Source of the DNA: JADHLN01 sp965658435
GTDB taxonomy: Bacteria > Pseudomonadota > Alphaproteobacteria > Rickettsiales > JABIRX01
Length of the DNA: 42,450 nt
Assembly: GCA_965658435.1 (NCBI GenBank)
Contig: CBFHSE010000008.1
Coordinates: 1 to 42,450 of the forward strand
Direction of reading: 5' to 3'
A model generated the notes under the pieces. It saw nothing but the letters and a program-made list of their open reading frames with translations. It ran no database searches and was not told where the DNA came from. Within the stretch, counting starts at the first letter, position 1, and every line of letters begins with the position of its first letter. Both the position numbers and the translations under genes were made by a program. Below, in pieces: positions 32,660-41,248 of the stretch.

Positions 32660-34666
32660 TTATTCCTCAATTGCCTCAAACTCAACTAATAACTGTTCAG
32701 TTTGAACATTATCACCTATTTTAACATTTACAGATTTTATTTTTAACTCAGACTCAGCAACTAAAGCATTTTCCATTTTCATTGCCTCAATAGTGATTAA
32801 TTCTGTTCCCGCCTTTACAATGTCAGACTTTACTACTTTTATATCTACAACCTTACCAGATATTGGAGCAACAAGATTTAACTTATTATCCTCATCTTTT
32901 TTTTCAGGCATATATTTCATCAATTCAGCAATTCTTGGTGAAACCACAATTAATTTTAAGAAACCACCTAGATAATTAAAATTGTAAGAGTTACTTTTAG
33001 CTTCTTTTCTGACTCTAACACTTACATCGCTGCCGTTAATATTAGCCTTAAATAAAGTTTGCCCTATATGCCATGTGACATTTGATATTTTTACTTTTTC
33101 TCCTTGAAAAAATACAATGAAACTAGTGTCTGTTTCCTGATTAACTTCAATATTATATATATTATCCTTTTCAAACACAACCCATCTTGTATTAACCTCT
33201 TTCTCTCTACCTTCTAGATGCTCAGAAATTTCTGATAGCCTCATAGCCTCTAACCACCTTATTATTGCGGCAATATATATTACAGAGCTGTAATCTGAAT
33301 ATCTGAGCTGCTCAGTTTTATAACCTTCAGGATATTCTTCACTGATATAGTTAGTAGATAGATCACCAGACGCAAACCTATCACTTTTAAAAATAGATTC
33401 AAGAAAGCCAATATTATTAGACACCCCCTCAATTACATATTCACTCAATGATTTTTGCATATGCGAAATTGCCTCATCTCTGCTTGAGCCATAAGTAATT
33501 AACTTAGCTACCATTGGATCATAAAACATACTAACTTCGCCACCTTCATAAACTCCTTTATCAACCCTAACATTAGCACTAGTTTCAGGTTCTTGATACT
33601 TATTCACCCTTCCACTCGAAGGCATAAAACCTCTATCAGGGTCCTCAGCATAAATACGCGATTCTATAGCCCATCCATTAAGCTTGATATCTTCTTGTTT
33701 AAAATCTAACTTTTTAGAGACAGCAATATTTATCATTTGCTCAACCAAATCAAGCCCCGTGATAAATTCTGTAACAGGATGCTCAACTTGAAGCCTTGTA
33801 TTCATCTCTAAAAAATAAAAATTTTGCTCTTTATCCATAATATATTCAACTGTACCAGCTGAATAATAACCAACTTTTTTAGCTAAGGATGCAGTTTGCT
33901 TATACATCTTAGCTCTTATTTCATCACTAAGAAAAGGACTTGGAGCTTCTTCAATAACTTTTTGATTATATCTTTGAATAGAGCATTCTCTTTCTCCTAA
34001 ACACACAATATTACCATGCTTATCTGCTAAGATCTGAATTTCAATATGGCGAGGTTTTTCAATAAATTTTTCGATAAATATTCTATCATCGCCAAAACTA
34101 TTTTTAGCTTCGTTTTTGGCAGATATAAAAGCCTTATCTACATCTTTTATATCATGAACTATACGCATTCCTCTTCCACCTCCACCTGCAGCCGCCTTTA
34201 TCATCACTGGAAAACCTATGGATTTGGATATTTTTTCCGCCTCTTTAACAGTTTTAATCTCTCCCATATAACCTGGCACAGTATTTACCTTTGCATCAAC
34301 AGCAATTTTTTTAGAAGTGATCTTATCTCCCATTGATTCTATTGCTTTTACACTAGGACCAACAAAACTAACACCCATTATTTCTAGCTCTTTTGCAAAA
34401 GAAGAATTTTCTGACAAAAAACCGTAACCTGGATGAACCGCATCAGAGCCAGATTGCTTGATAACTTCTATAATTTTTTTTACATTTAAATAACTTAAAT
34501 TTGAAGGTGAAGGCCCAATATAATATGCCTCATCTGCCATCTGCACCGCCAAAGAATTTGCATCAGCTTCTGAATATATAGCAACCGATTTAATCCCAAG
34601 TCTTTTTGCAGTCTTAATAATTCTTACGGCTATCTCTCCACGATTTGCAATTAGTAATTTCTTCAT
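32660..34666 (-). CDS. pccA: propionyl-CoA (acyl-CoA) carboxylase alpha subunit, biotin carboxylase plus biotin carrier
   Basis: ATP-dependent carboxylation of biotin, then transfer to acyl-CoA with the beta subunit; propionyl-CoA becomes methylmalonyl-CoA. MKKLLIANRGEIAVRII starts the biotin carboxylase domain. The ATP-grasp glycine loop is AAAGGGGRGM, and EMNTRLQVEHPVTE is the catalytic loop. The C-terminal carrier domain has EAMKMEN with biotinylated Lys630, 38 residues from the end. Its 668 residues match PccA. The gene starts 5 nt after pccB. Acetyl- or methylcrotonyl-CoA specificity cannot be excluded by reading, but the pairing with a PccB-type subunit favours propionyl-CoA. Confidence 0.95.
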   Translation of the reverse strand: MKKLLIANRGEIAVRIIKTAKRLGIKSVAIYSEADANSLAVQMADEAYYIGPSPSNLSYLNVKKIIEVIKQSGSDAVHPGYGFLSENSSFAKELEIMGVSFVGPSVKAIESMGDKITSKKIAVDAKVNTVPGYMGEIKTVKEAEKISKSIGFPVMIKAAAGGGGRGMRIVHDIKDVDKAFISAKNEAKNSFGDDRIFIEKFIEKPRHIEIQILADKHGNIVCLGERECSIQRYNQKVIEEAPSPFLSDEIRAKMYKQTASLAKKVGYYSAGTVEYIMDKEQNFYFLEMNTRLQVEHPVTEFITGLDLVEQMINIAVSKKLDFKQEDIKLNGWAIESRIYAEDPDRGFMPSSGRVNKYQEPETSANVRVDKGVYEGGEVSMFYDPMVAKLITYGSSRDEAISHMQKSLSEYVIEGVSNNIGFLESIFKSDRFASGDLSTNYISEEYPEGYKTEQLRYSDYSSVIYIAAIIRWLEAMRLSEISEHLEGREKEVNTRWVVFEKDNIYNIEVNQETDTSFIVFFQGEKVKISNVTWHIGQTLFKANINGSDVSVRVRKEAKSNSYNFNYLGGFLKLIVVSPRIAELMKYMPEKKDEDNKLNLVAPISGKVVDIKVVKSDIVKAGTELITIEAMKMENALVAESELKIKSVNVKIGDNVQTEQLLVEFEAIEE

Positions 34667-34671
34667 TTTAT

Positions 34672-36219
34672 CTATAATGGTAGGTTATCATGTTTTTTCC
34701 AAGGAGTGCCGACTTTCTTATTACGCAAAATCTGCAAAGACCTTATAATACGAGATCTAGTTTTTTGCGGCCTGATTACTTCATCTACAAAACCTCTTTT
34801 TGCTGCAACAAAAGGGCTTGCAAATTCTTCTCTATACTCATTTTCATGCTTTTGCATTAAATCTTTATCTGCAGCGTCTTTTCTATGAATTATTTCAACT
34901 GCACCTTTTGGTCCCATTACCGCAATTTCCGCATTAGCCCATGCATAATTAACATCACCTCTTAAATGCTTAGAATTCATTACAATATACGCTCCACCAT
35001 AAGCTTTTCTTGTAATTACAGTTATTTTAGGAACCGTTGCTTCTGCATAAGCATATAATAATTTGGCACCATGCTTTATTATACCATTATGCTCTTGCGA
35101 TGTCCCAGGTAAAAAGCCTGGAACATCAACCAGGGTTACTATAGGGATGTTAAATGCATCACAAAACCTTATAAATCTTGCCGCTTTTACAGAAGCGTTA
35201 ATATCTAAACACCCAGCTAAATGCATAGGATTATTTGCCACAAAACCAGTTGTACAACCATCCATTCTTCCAAATGCTGTGATGATATTTTGTGCATAAT
35301 CTGATTTTACTTCATAATATTCTTCATGATCTACTATTCTTTTTATTAGCTCATGCATCTGATAAGATTGATTAGGATTGTCAGGAACCAGTGTATTTAA
35401 AGCTGGATCCACCCTATCAATTGAATCGTAATTTTTTACTCTTGGAGAGTTACTGATATTGGAACTTGGCAAATAATTTACTAATTCCCTAATTTTTAAT
35501 AATGTATCTATATCATTATCGAACTTAAAATCTGAAACCCCAGAAATTTTATTATGAATATTCGCACCACCAAGATCATCTTGAGAAACCTCTTCATGAG
35601 TTACTGTCTTTACAACATCAGGACCTGTTACAAACATATAAGAATTACTCTCTGACATAAATATAAAATCAGTCAATGCCGGAGAATATACAGCACCACC
35701 AGCACATGGTCCCATTATAGCAGATATTTGTGGTACAACACCTGAAAGATTTGCATTTCTTTGAAAAATCTCTCCATAGCCACCCAAAGAATCAACACCC
35801 TCTTGTATTCTTGCTCCACCTGAATCATTAATGCCAATTACAGGAGCACCCACTTTCATAGCCATATCAAGAATATTACATATTTTTTTTGCGTTAGTTT
35901 CACTAAGAGATCCACCTAAAACTGTAAAATCTTGGCTATATACAAATACTAATCTTCCATTAATAGTGCCTTGACCAGTTACAACTCCGTCACCTGGTAT
36001 TTTATTTTTATCGAGATTAAAATTGTTACAACGATGTTCTACATAAAGACCATATTCTTCAAATGATTCGGGATCTAGAAGAATATCTAATCTTTCTCTA
36101 GCTGTTAATTTACCTTTGCTATGCTGAACTTTAATTCTTTCTTCTCCACCACCTTGTCTTGCTTGCTGCCTTTTCTGTGCTAATTTAGTTACAATAGATT
36201 GATCTTTCATGAAGTTCAT
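34672..36219 (-). CDS. pccB: propionyl-CoA carboxylase beta subunit (carboxyltransferase)
   Basis: Carboxyltransferase of the crotonase superfamily. GKLTARERLDILLDPESFEE, FTVLGGSLSETNAKKI, GARIQEGVDSLGGYGEIF, IMGPCAGGAVYSPALTDF and DVPGFLPGTSQEHNGIIKHG (20 residues) are PccB hallmarks. The 515-residue length fits. The ATG at 36219 is used here; a second ATG three codons later is equally possible and neither has a clear Shine-Dalgarno sequence. It heads a two-gene unit with pccA. The chain after it runs into the ribosomal cluster. Confidence 0.95.
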   Translation of the reverse strand: MNFMKDQSIVTKLAQKRQQARQGGGEERIKVQHSKGKLTARERLDILLDPESFEEYGLYVEHRCNNFNLDKNKIPGDGVVTGQGTINGRLVFVYSQDFTVLGGSLSETNAKKICNILDMAMKVGAPVIGINDSGGARIQEGVDSLGGYGEIFQRNANLSGVVPQISAIMGPCAGGAVYSPALTDFIFMSESNSYMFVTGPDVVKTVTHEEVSQDDLGGANIHNKISGVSDFKFDNDIDTLLKIRELVNYLPSSNISNSPRVKNYDSIDRVDPALNTLVPDNPNQSYQMHELIKRIVDHEEYYEVKSDYAQNIITAFGRMDGCTTGFVANNPMHLAGCLDINASVKAARFIRFCDAFNIPIVTLVDVPGFLPGTSQEHNGIIKHGAKLLYAYAEATVPKITVITRKAYGGAYIVMNSKHLRGDVNYAWANAEIAVMGPKGAVEIIHRKDAADKDLMQKHENEYREEFASPFVAAKRGFVDEVIRPQKTRSRIIRSLQILRNKKVGTPWKKHDNLPL

Positions 36220-36240
36220 TTAAAAATTTAAGTTTTTTTT

Positions 36241-36268
36241 ATTATAAATTTTTAACGCTGTCAAACAA
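36241..36268 (-). promoter_or_regulatory. possible promoter of pccBA
   Basis: A perfect TATAAT (36241-36246, minus strand) has TTGTTT 16 bp upstream (36263-36268). A better -35 hexamer, TTGACA (36259-36264), lies too close at 12 bp. Initiation would be near 36234, giving a very short leader before pccB. Confidence 0.42.
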
Positions 36269-36347
36269 TCTATGCATTGAACATACCCAATCTCTGCAAA
36301 AAAATATAAAAATTTAAAAATAAACTTTTCAATTTAAATTTTTATAA

Positions 36348-36364
36348 TTAGATTAAAAATCTAA
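36348..36364. repeat. short inverted repeat upstream of the TPR gene
   Basis: TTAGAT (36348-36353) and ATCTAA (36359-36364) flank a 5-nt loop, 16 nt before the ATG of the TPR protein. It may be a regulator site or part of the mRNA leader; it could also be chance in AT-rich DNA. The rest of the 161-nt divergent gap shows no plus-strand promoter that I trust. Confidence 0.3.
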
Positions 36365-36380
36365 GTCATTGATTTTTTAA

Positions 36381-37853
36381 ATGAAATTTAAAAGTAATTA
36401 CAGTAAAAATATTGAAAACCAAATTAGTTATCTTAAAAAAAATATTGGTCAAAATAATGCCAAAGAAGATTTAAGAAGGTTTGCGCATCATTTGCGCAAT
36501 TATGAATATAGCGGTGAATTTGAAAACTCTAAATCTAAATTACTAGTTAAAGCTGAGATAATTAAAACAATTTTTATGCTTTGCACCAATAGTGAAGATG
36601 ACAAAAACATCAATAATATAGAAAAACTTTTGCATCATACATTTGAACTTAATTTCAAATTAAATAATTATAGCCTTAATGATCAGGAAAAACTTGAGCT
36701 ATTTACTAATGAAATAAAAGATTTAGATTTAGATAATCAATTTTTGATATTAATTGTTAAAACTAAGGAAGGAGATTTTACAATTGTTTTAGAAAAATTT
36801 TTTGAGGGTATAACAGAACAGGGAAATAGGTTTTTAGCACAATTGTTATTCAAAATTTATGAAAAAACTTTTTCTTATCAAGAAATTTTTAGCCTCTTTA
36901 ACTCAAGCCTGAAATATATCACTGATTGCCCTGTCAAAGTCCATTTTTTAAATAAAAATCAAACCTCAAATAAATTAGCTGGTTTTGTTGATATAAACCG
37001 TAATTCTAATATCAGAATCTATAATTTTTTTAGCGGAAATGTTGCTGTTGGTTACAGTAAATTATACGAAACCCCCAAGAGAGTTTCAAATTTTTATAGC
37101 CTGAATATAGTTTACGCAATATCATATATATTAGCTAAAAAGAATCTTAGCGTTGATATAGATGAAAAAAAAATATCACAATCAAATCCGGAAATAACAG
37201 CAGATCAAAATTTTTCTCAAAATGTTGAAAAAATTATAGAATTTACAATTAACCGTTTAGCAGAGAATGACAAATATGTTATTGGCAGCCTAGACAGAAA
37301 ATTTAATCTTAATAGAAAAGTTAGAGAATTCCCTGCTGAAGTAAAACAAATTAATATTAACGAACTAGATGAAGAAGGGCTAAGAGGATTAAAAAAACTT
37401 ATTAGAAAAAGAATTAAAAAAGTTAGTAAATTACGAAAATTAACTGGAAATTTAGCAGGAGAAAAATTTGAAGATTTCATAGATCAAAACTACAAATTAA
37501 TACCTCAAATAGTTTTGGATCAATCTAAAATTGTTAGAGCTAAAGAATTTTACAAAAAAGCTATTAGTGCTAGAAACAAGAAGGATTTTCTCTATGCAGA
37601 AAAATTATTTGATGCAGCTGTTAAATCCGACTCAAGATTTAAAGAAGCCTTTTTTGAAAGAGCTAAAAACAAATATATACAAGAGAATTTTGCAGAAGCA
37701 ATTGATGATTTTACTAAAGCAATAGAACTTGATCCTTCATATGAAGAAGCTTTTCATATGCGAGGCTTATGTTACAGTAAAATGAAAAAAATTAAGCTTG
37801 CAATAGAGGATTTCTCTCACTTATTAAATAAAGAACAAGAAGAAGCTGCTTAG
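36381..37853 (+). CDS. TPR-containing protein of unknown function
   Basis: A 490-residue protein I do not recognise. Residues about 387-487 hold three tetratricopeptide repeats; the second and third are canonical (NFAEAIDDFTKAIELDPSYE, then AFHMRGLCYSKMKKIKLAIE). The first 380 residues are helical-looking and charged, without signal peptide, membrane segment or catalytic motif. A central stretch (about 190-240, FVDINRNSNIRIYNFF) looks like a beta-rich module, and 340-360 is strongly basic (RKRIKKVSKLRK). TPRs mediate protein-protein contact. It stands alone on the plus strand, divergent from pccB and convergent with ubiA, with 5 nt between the stops. A secreted or host-directed role is possible in a host-associated lineage but nothing in the sequence proves it. 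Confidence 0.85.
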   Translation: MKFKSNYSKNIENQISYLKKNIGQNNAKEDLRRFAHHLRNYEYSGEFENSKSKLLVKAEIIKTIFMLCTNSEDDKNINNIEKLLHHTFELNFKLNNYSLNDQEKLELFTNEIKDLDLDNQFLILIVKTKEGDFTIVLEKFFEGITEQGNRFLAQLLFKIYEKTFSYQEIFSLFNSSLKYITDCPVKVHFLNKNQTSNKLAGFVDINRNSNIRIYNFFSGNVAVGYSKLYETPKRVSNFYSLNIVYAISYILAKKNLSVDIDEKKISQSNPEITADQNFSQNVEKIIEFTINRLAENDKYVIGSLDRKFNLNRKVREFPAEVKQININELDEEGLRGLKKLIRKRIKKVSKLRKLTGNLAGEKFEDFIDQNYKLIPQIVLDQSKIVRAKEFYKKAISARNKKDFLYAEKLFDAAVKSDSRFKEAFFERAKNKYIQENFAEAIDDFTKAIELDPSYEEAFHMRGLCYSKMKKIKLAIEDFSHLLNKEQEEAA

Positions 37854-37858
37854 TAATA

Positions 37859-38713
37859 TTACAAAATATTCCCTAAAAATATTTGTACTGCGACCAAAAG
37901 ACCTAAAAAATTATTTTTTTTAAAAAAATTTTTACATTTAAAATTATCACTAAGTTCTAAATTTCTTATTGCAGATAAAATGTATAAATATTGAATAGAA
38001 AGTGATAATATAATTATAAAACTAAGCTCTTCAATATAAGCAATAATTATTACCCCAATAAAAAATATGCTATAACAAATCATTATTATTTCTTTGTTAT
38101 AGCTTGAAAATAACAAAGCTGACGATTTTAAACCTAATTTTTTATCATCTAATTTATCCTGATGAGCATAGATTGTATCATAAGCAACTGTCCAAAAAAC
38201 TATTGCTAAATATAGCAATATAAATTGCAAATTAACTTTTATATCTAGTTCAATAGCTAATATAAAAATAGAAGAATTAAAAACTAAGCCTAAAAATAAT
38301 TGCGGTAAAATAAAAAACCTCTTCGTAAAAGGATAAATTATAATTGGAATAATTAATAAACTGGCAAAAATTATGGTTTTTAACTGAAAAAACAAACTAA
38401 TTAACAACGCCAAAAGTAAAATAAAACTCAGTAATATAATAGATTCAGATATATTTACTGCACCACTAGCTAGAGGCCTAGATTTTGTTCTTGCAACTTT
38501 TTTATCATATTGCATATCAATTATATCATTAATAATACAGCCAGCCGAGCGCATTAAAAAAGCTTCCAGAGCAAATAATATGAGTATCAAAAAATTATCA
38601 ATCTCGAATGAAAAAAAAAGATAAGTAAATAATACTGGCAGAAATAATAATATCGTACCTGTAGGATTATAAAATCTTATTAATTTTAAACAACTATCTA
38701 ACTTGCTAATCAT
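37859..38713 (-). CDS. ubiA: 4-hydroxybenzoate polyprenyltransferase
   Basis: Integral membrane enzyme that attaches the polyprenyl chain to 4-hydroxybenzoate in ubiquinone synthesis. The two Asp-rich sites are present: NDIIDMQYD (62-70) in the first half and YDTIYAHQDKLDD (178-190) in the second, followed by LGLKSSA. Eight or nine hydrophobic segments fill the 284 residues, a normal length. Its ATG overlaps the HIT gene stop by 4 nt, so the two are cotranscribed with pyrF. Adjacent residues and the YDTxYAxxDxxDD motif favour UbiA over other prenyltransferases of the superfamily. Confidence 0.96.
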   Translation of the reverse strand: MISKLDSCLKLIRFYNPTGTILLFLPVLFTYLFFSFEIDNFLILILFALEAFLMRSAGCIINDIIDMQYDKKVARTKSRPLASGAVNISESIILLSFILLLALLISLFFQLKTIIFASLLIIPIIIYPFTKRFFILPQLFLGLVFNSSIFILAIELDIKVNLQFILLYLAIVFWTVAYDTIYAHQDKLDDKKLGLKSSALLFSSYNKEIIMICYSIFFIGVIIIAYIEELSFIIILSLSIQYLYILSAIRNLELSDNFKCKNFFKKNNFLGLLVAVQIFLGNIL

Positions 38714-39084
38714 CTTTTTAATTGATCTTTTGGAAGCAAACCTCCTAATTCTTCACCTCCCAATATATGTAAGTGAAAATGAAAAACTGTTTGATTAGCA
38801 TCTTTACCATGATTTGTAATTAATCTATAACCTGATTCATCAATATTATATTTTTTAGCTATTTCTTTTGCTTTAGTAAAAAAATATTTAATATATTGAG
38901 AATCAGCCTTGGTGATAAAATCGTCAAATGAAGTAAATTTTTGCTTTGGTATAAGCAAAATATGAATTTTTGCTGCTTTACTTATATCATTAAAAGCTAG
39001 TAGCTTATCATCCTCATAAATAATATCAGCTGGTATTTCTTTATTTATAATTTTAGCAAAAATATTATTATCATCATAAATCAT
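38710..39084 (-). CDS. HIT-family nucleotide hydrolase (HinT-like)
   Basis: Small histidine-triad protein (124 aa) of the HinT branch, which hydrolyses nucleoside phosphoramidates such as AMP-lysine or AMP-NH2. The motif HFHLHILGG with H102, H104 and H106 matches H-phi-H-phi-H-phi-phi. The N-terminal part (NIFAKIINKEIPADIIYEDD) is diagnostic. It lies 1 nt after pyrF and overlaps ubiA by 4 nt. The biological substrate is not established in most bacteria. Confidence 0.95.
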   Translation of the reverse strand: MIYDDNNIFAKIINKEIPADIIYEDDKLLAFNDISKAAKIHILLIPKQKFTSFDDFITKADSQYIKYFFTKAKEIAKKYNIDESGYRLITNHGKDANQTVFHFHLHILGGEELGGLLPKDQLKR

Positions 39085-39085
39085 G

Positions 39086-39796
39086 CTAACTTACCTCTTT
39101 ATTGAATTTAGCTATATTAGCCATTATATCACCCCCATCTAAAATTGGCCTTCCCATAACTAAATAATTAGCACCTAAATCAAGAGCTTCTTTTGGAGTC
39201 ATAATTCTTTTTTGGTCATTTGACTTAGAATCTGAAAATCTTATTCCTGGAGCAATAATCTTTAGGTTTAAATTATTTTTTTTAACCAATTCTATTTCAT
39301 GAGGCGAACATACAATGCCAGGGATATTAGCTTTTTTTGCAATTCTTGCTAAGGTTAAAACTTGATCTGCAATTTTTTGCCTAGAATTAATTTGTTTAAA
39401 TATTTTTTCATCAAGAGATGTTAATATTGTAACAGCTAAAATTATTGGTAATTTACAACCATTTTTTTGTGCTGTTTTTTTAGCTGAATCTTGAGCTAAC
39501 TTCATCATTTCATATCCTCCTTGGCTATGAATAGTTAGCATATTTATATCAAGATTTACTATTTCATTAACTGCTTTAGCTACTGTATTTGGGATATCAT
39601 GAAATTTTAAATCCAAGAAAATCTCTACTCCAAGAGAGCGTATTTTTTTTACACCTTCAGCTCCATTTTTAGTAAAAAACTCTAAACCTAATTTAACTGC
39701 ATGAATTTCATTTTTTAATTGTTTCGCCAAATTAATTGCTTTATTTAAATCTGCTGTATCAATAGCTATTATTAAATTATTTTTGGCGGAATACAT
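39086..39796 (-). CDS. pyrF: orotidine 5'-phosphate decarboxylase
   Basis: Last step of UMP synthesis: decarboxylation of OMP, cytoplasmic. The active-site motif LDLKFHDIPNTV holds D62, K64 and D67, and IAIDT has the first Asp. MLTIHSQGG and the phosphate site IAPGIRF are also visible. Its 236 residues are normal. The ATG is 18 nt after tRNA-Cys on the same strand, so it likely uses that promoter. Retention of pyrF implies pyrimidine synthesis is kept; Rickettsia lacks this route while Anaplasmataceae keep it. Confidence 0.96.
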   Translation of the reverse strand: MYSAKNNLIIAIDTADLNKAINLAKQLKNEIHAVKLGLEFFTKNGAEGVKKIRSLGVEIFLDLKFHDIPNTVAKAVNEIVNLDINMLTIHSQGGYEMMKLAQDSAKKTAQKNGCKLPIILAVTILTSLDEKIFKQINSRQKIADQVLTLARIAKKANIPGIVCSPHEIELVKKNNLNLKIIAPGIRFSDSKSNDQKRIMTPKEALDLGANYLVMGRPILDGGDIMANIAKFNKEVS

Positions 39797-39814
39797 CTAA
39801 ACTAACCTATAAAA

Positions 39815-39888
39815 TGGAGGCCGGAGGCAGAATCGAACTGCCGATGGAGGATTTGCAGTCCCCTGCATTACCACTTTGCTACCCGGCC
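39815..39888 (-). tRNA. tRNA-Cys (GCA)
   Basis: 74-nt cloverleaf on the minus strand with acceptor GGCCGGG/TCCGGCC (one G-U pair), anticodon GCA at 39854-39856, T loop TTCGATT, the U73 discriminator typical of tRNA-Cys, and encoded CCA (39815-39817). It lies between argJ (60 nt upstream) and pyrF (18 nt downstream) on the same strand. Confidence 0.97.
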
Positions 39889-39905
39889 ATTAAATTAGAT
39901 ATGGG

Positions 39906-39935
39906 AATATAATCTTTTTGCTGCTTTAAAGTCAA
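39906..39935 (-). promoter_or_regulatory. promoter of tRNA-Cys, probably also driving pyrF
   Basis: Minus strand TTGACT (39930-39935), 18 bp, TATATT (39906-39911); with a 17-bp spacer the -10 reads TTATAT. Predicted initiation is about 10 nt before the mature tRNA. Confidence 0.6.
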
Positions 39936-39947
39936 GCTTTTGCATAT

Positions 39948-41135
39948 TTATGATCTATAATCCGCATTTATTTCAATATAACCTTTAGATAAATCAGATG
40001 TGGTTACAATAAACTGCTTTGATTCATTGTTAAGCCCAATATCTAAGAAGATTTCAATAAAGTTATTTTTCATATAAATAGCTGTAGTTTTATGCTCATT
40101 ATAATCTGGATTTAACTCACCATCTTTAACAATATTAGTATCTCCAATTGTTAAAGAGAACTTACTTAAATTAATTTTTTCTTTGGCTTTTCCAACTGCC
40201 ATTACAATTCTTCCCCAATTTGGATCACTGCCATTTAATGCGGTTTTAAATAAAGGAGAATTAGCAATGGACATAGCTATGTTTTTAGCAGCAATTTTTG
40301 ATTCTGCTCCACTTATATATATTTTACATAATTTAGTTACTCCTTCACCGTCTTTTACTAAATCTTCGCATATTTCTTGCATTAAGTTTTTGAGATCTCT
40401 TTTAAAATCTTGTAAAATTTCAGCATCAAGAGAATCAGCAATTTGATTATTAGCTGTCCCTGAGGCAAAAATCATTACTGTATCATTAGTGGACATATCA
40501 CCATCAATTGTAAAAGCATTAAATGTTTCTTTTATTGCTTCTTTGAAGAGTTTATCAAGAATTTCTTTTGGAATTTTTGCATCTGTAAAAAAATAACTAA
40601 GAATTGTTGCTAAATTTGGAGCAGCCATTCCCGCTCCTTTAGCTATAGCTTCAATCTTAATTTTTTTATCTAATATTTTTGTTTCAACTACTTTATATTT
40701 TGGAACTGTGTCGGTAGTCATAATTGCTTTAGCAGCATTTTCAAGATTATCACTTCTTAAGTTTTTTTCTAACTCATCAAGAGAATTTATAATTTTTTCA
40801 TAAGGTAATTTTTCACCTATAACACCTGTAGAGGATATGAATATTTGATTTTTTGTAAATTTAAATTTTTTAGCAAGATTTGTGACTATTTCCTCTATTG
40901 CCATAATACCATGTTTGCCTGTGAAACTATTGGCATTTCCAGAGTTAACTATTAATGCTCTTGGCTGGTTAAATTCTAATTTTTTTTTATCCCAATCAAT
41001 GGTTGGAGATAAAATTGCTGATGTAGAGAAAGCTCCTGCAGCAACAGTTGACTCAGGCATAATAACTAAAAGCAGATCATCTTTTTCATGATTTTTTATA
41101 TTTGCATTTGTTGAGGAAAAAAGAAATTTAGACAT
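39948..41135 (-). CDS. argJ: glutamate/ornithine N-acetyltransferase
   Basis: Moves the acetyl group from N-acetylornithine to glutamate, recycling acetyl in arginine synthesis. ALIVNSGNANSFTG, SSTGVIGE and KGAGMAAPNLATILS are present. The Thr in ATIL (T177) is the residue where the precursor self-cleaves and becomes the nucleophile. The protein has 395 residues. The N-terminus is about 15-20 residues shorter than usual, because the gene starts 18 nt after tRNA-His, which leaves no room for more. It is probably expressed from the tRNA-His promoter. Whether it also makes N-acetylglutamate from acetyl-CoA cannot be told. Confidence 0.95.
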   Translation of the reverse strand: MSKFLFSSTNANIKNHEKDDLLLVIMPESTVAAGAFSTSAILSPTIDWDKKKLEFNQPRALIVNSGNANSFTGKHGIMAIEEIVTNLAKKFKFTKNQIFISSTGVIGEKLPYEKIINSLDELEKNLRSDNLENAAKAIMTTDTVPKYKVVETKILDKKIKIEAIAKGAGMAAPNLATILSYFFTDAKIPKEILDKLFKEAIKETFNAFTIDGDMSTNDTVMIFASGTANNQIADSLDAEILQDFKRDLKNLMQEICEDLVKDGEGVTKLCKIYISGAESKIAAKNIAMSIANSPLFKTALNGSDPNWGRIVMAVGKAKEKINLSKFSLTIGDTNIVKDGELNPDYNEHKTTAIYMKNNFIEIFLDIGLNNESKQFIVTTSDLSKGYIEINADYRS

Positions 41136-41153
41136 ATTATTTGAATAGTTTTA

Positions 41154-41230
41154 TGGGGCGAGCGACCAGGATCGAACTGGCGACCCACAGAACCACAACC
41201 TGTTGCTCTACCAACTGAGCTACACCCGCC
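41154..41230 (-). tRNA. tRNA-His (GTG) with encoded G-1
   Basis: 77 nt including the extra 5' G. Acceptor stem GCGGGTG/CGCTCGC with two G-U pairs, G-1 at 41230 opposite discriminator C73 at 41157, anticodon GTG (41194-41196), T loop TTCGATC, and encoded CCA (41154-41156). The G-1:C73 pair is the normal bacterial identity element. A large group of alphaproteobacteria (Rhizobiales, Rhodobacterales, Caulobacterales) uses A73 without G-1, so this tRNA argues against them and is consistent with Rickettsiales. Confidence 0.97.
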
Positions 41231-41248
41231 ACATTATTTAATTGGGTC

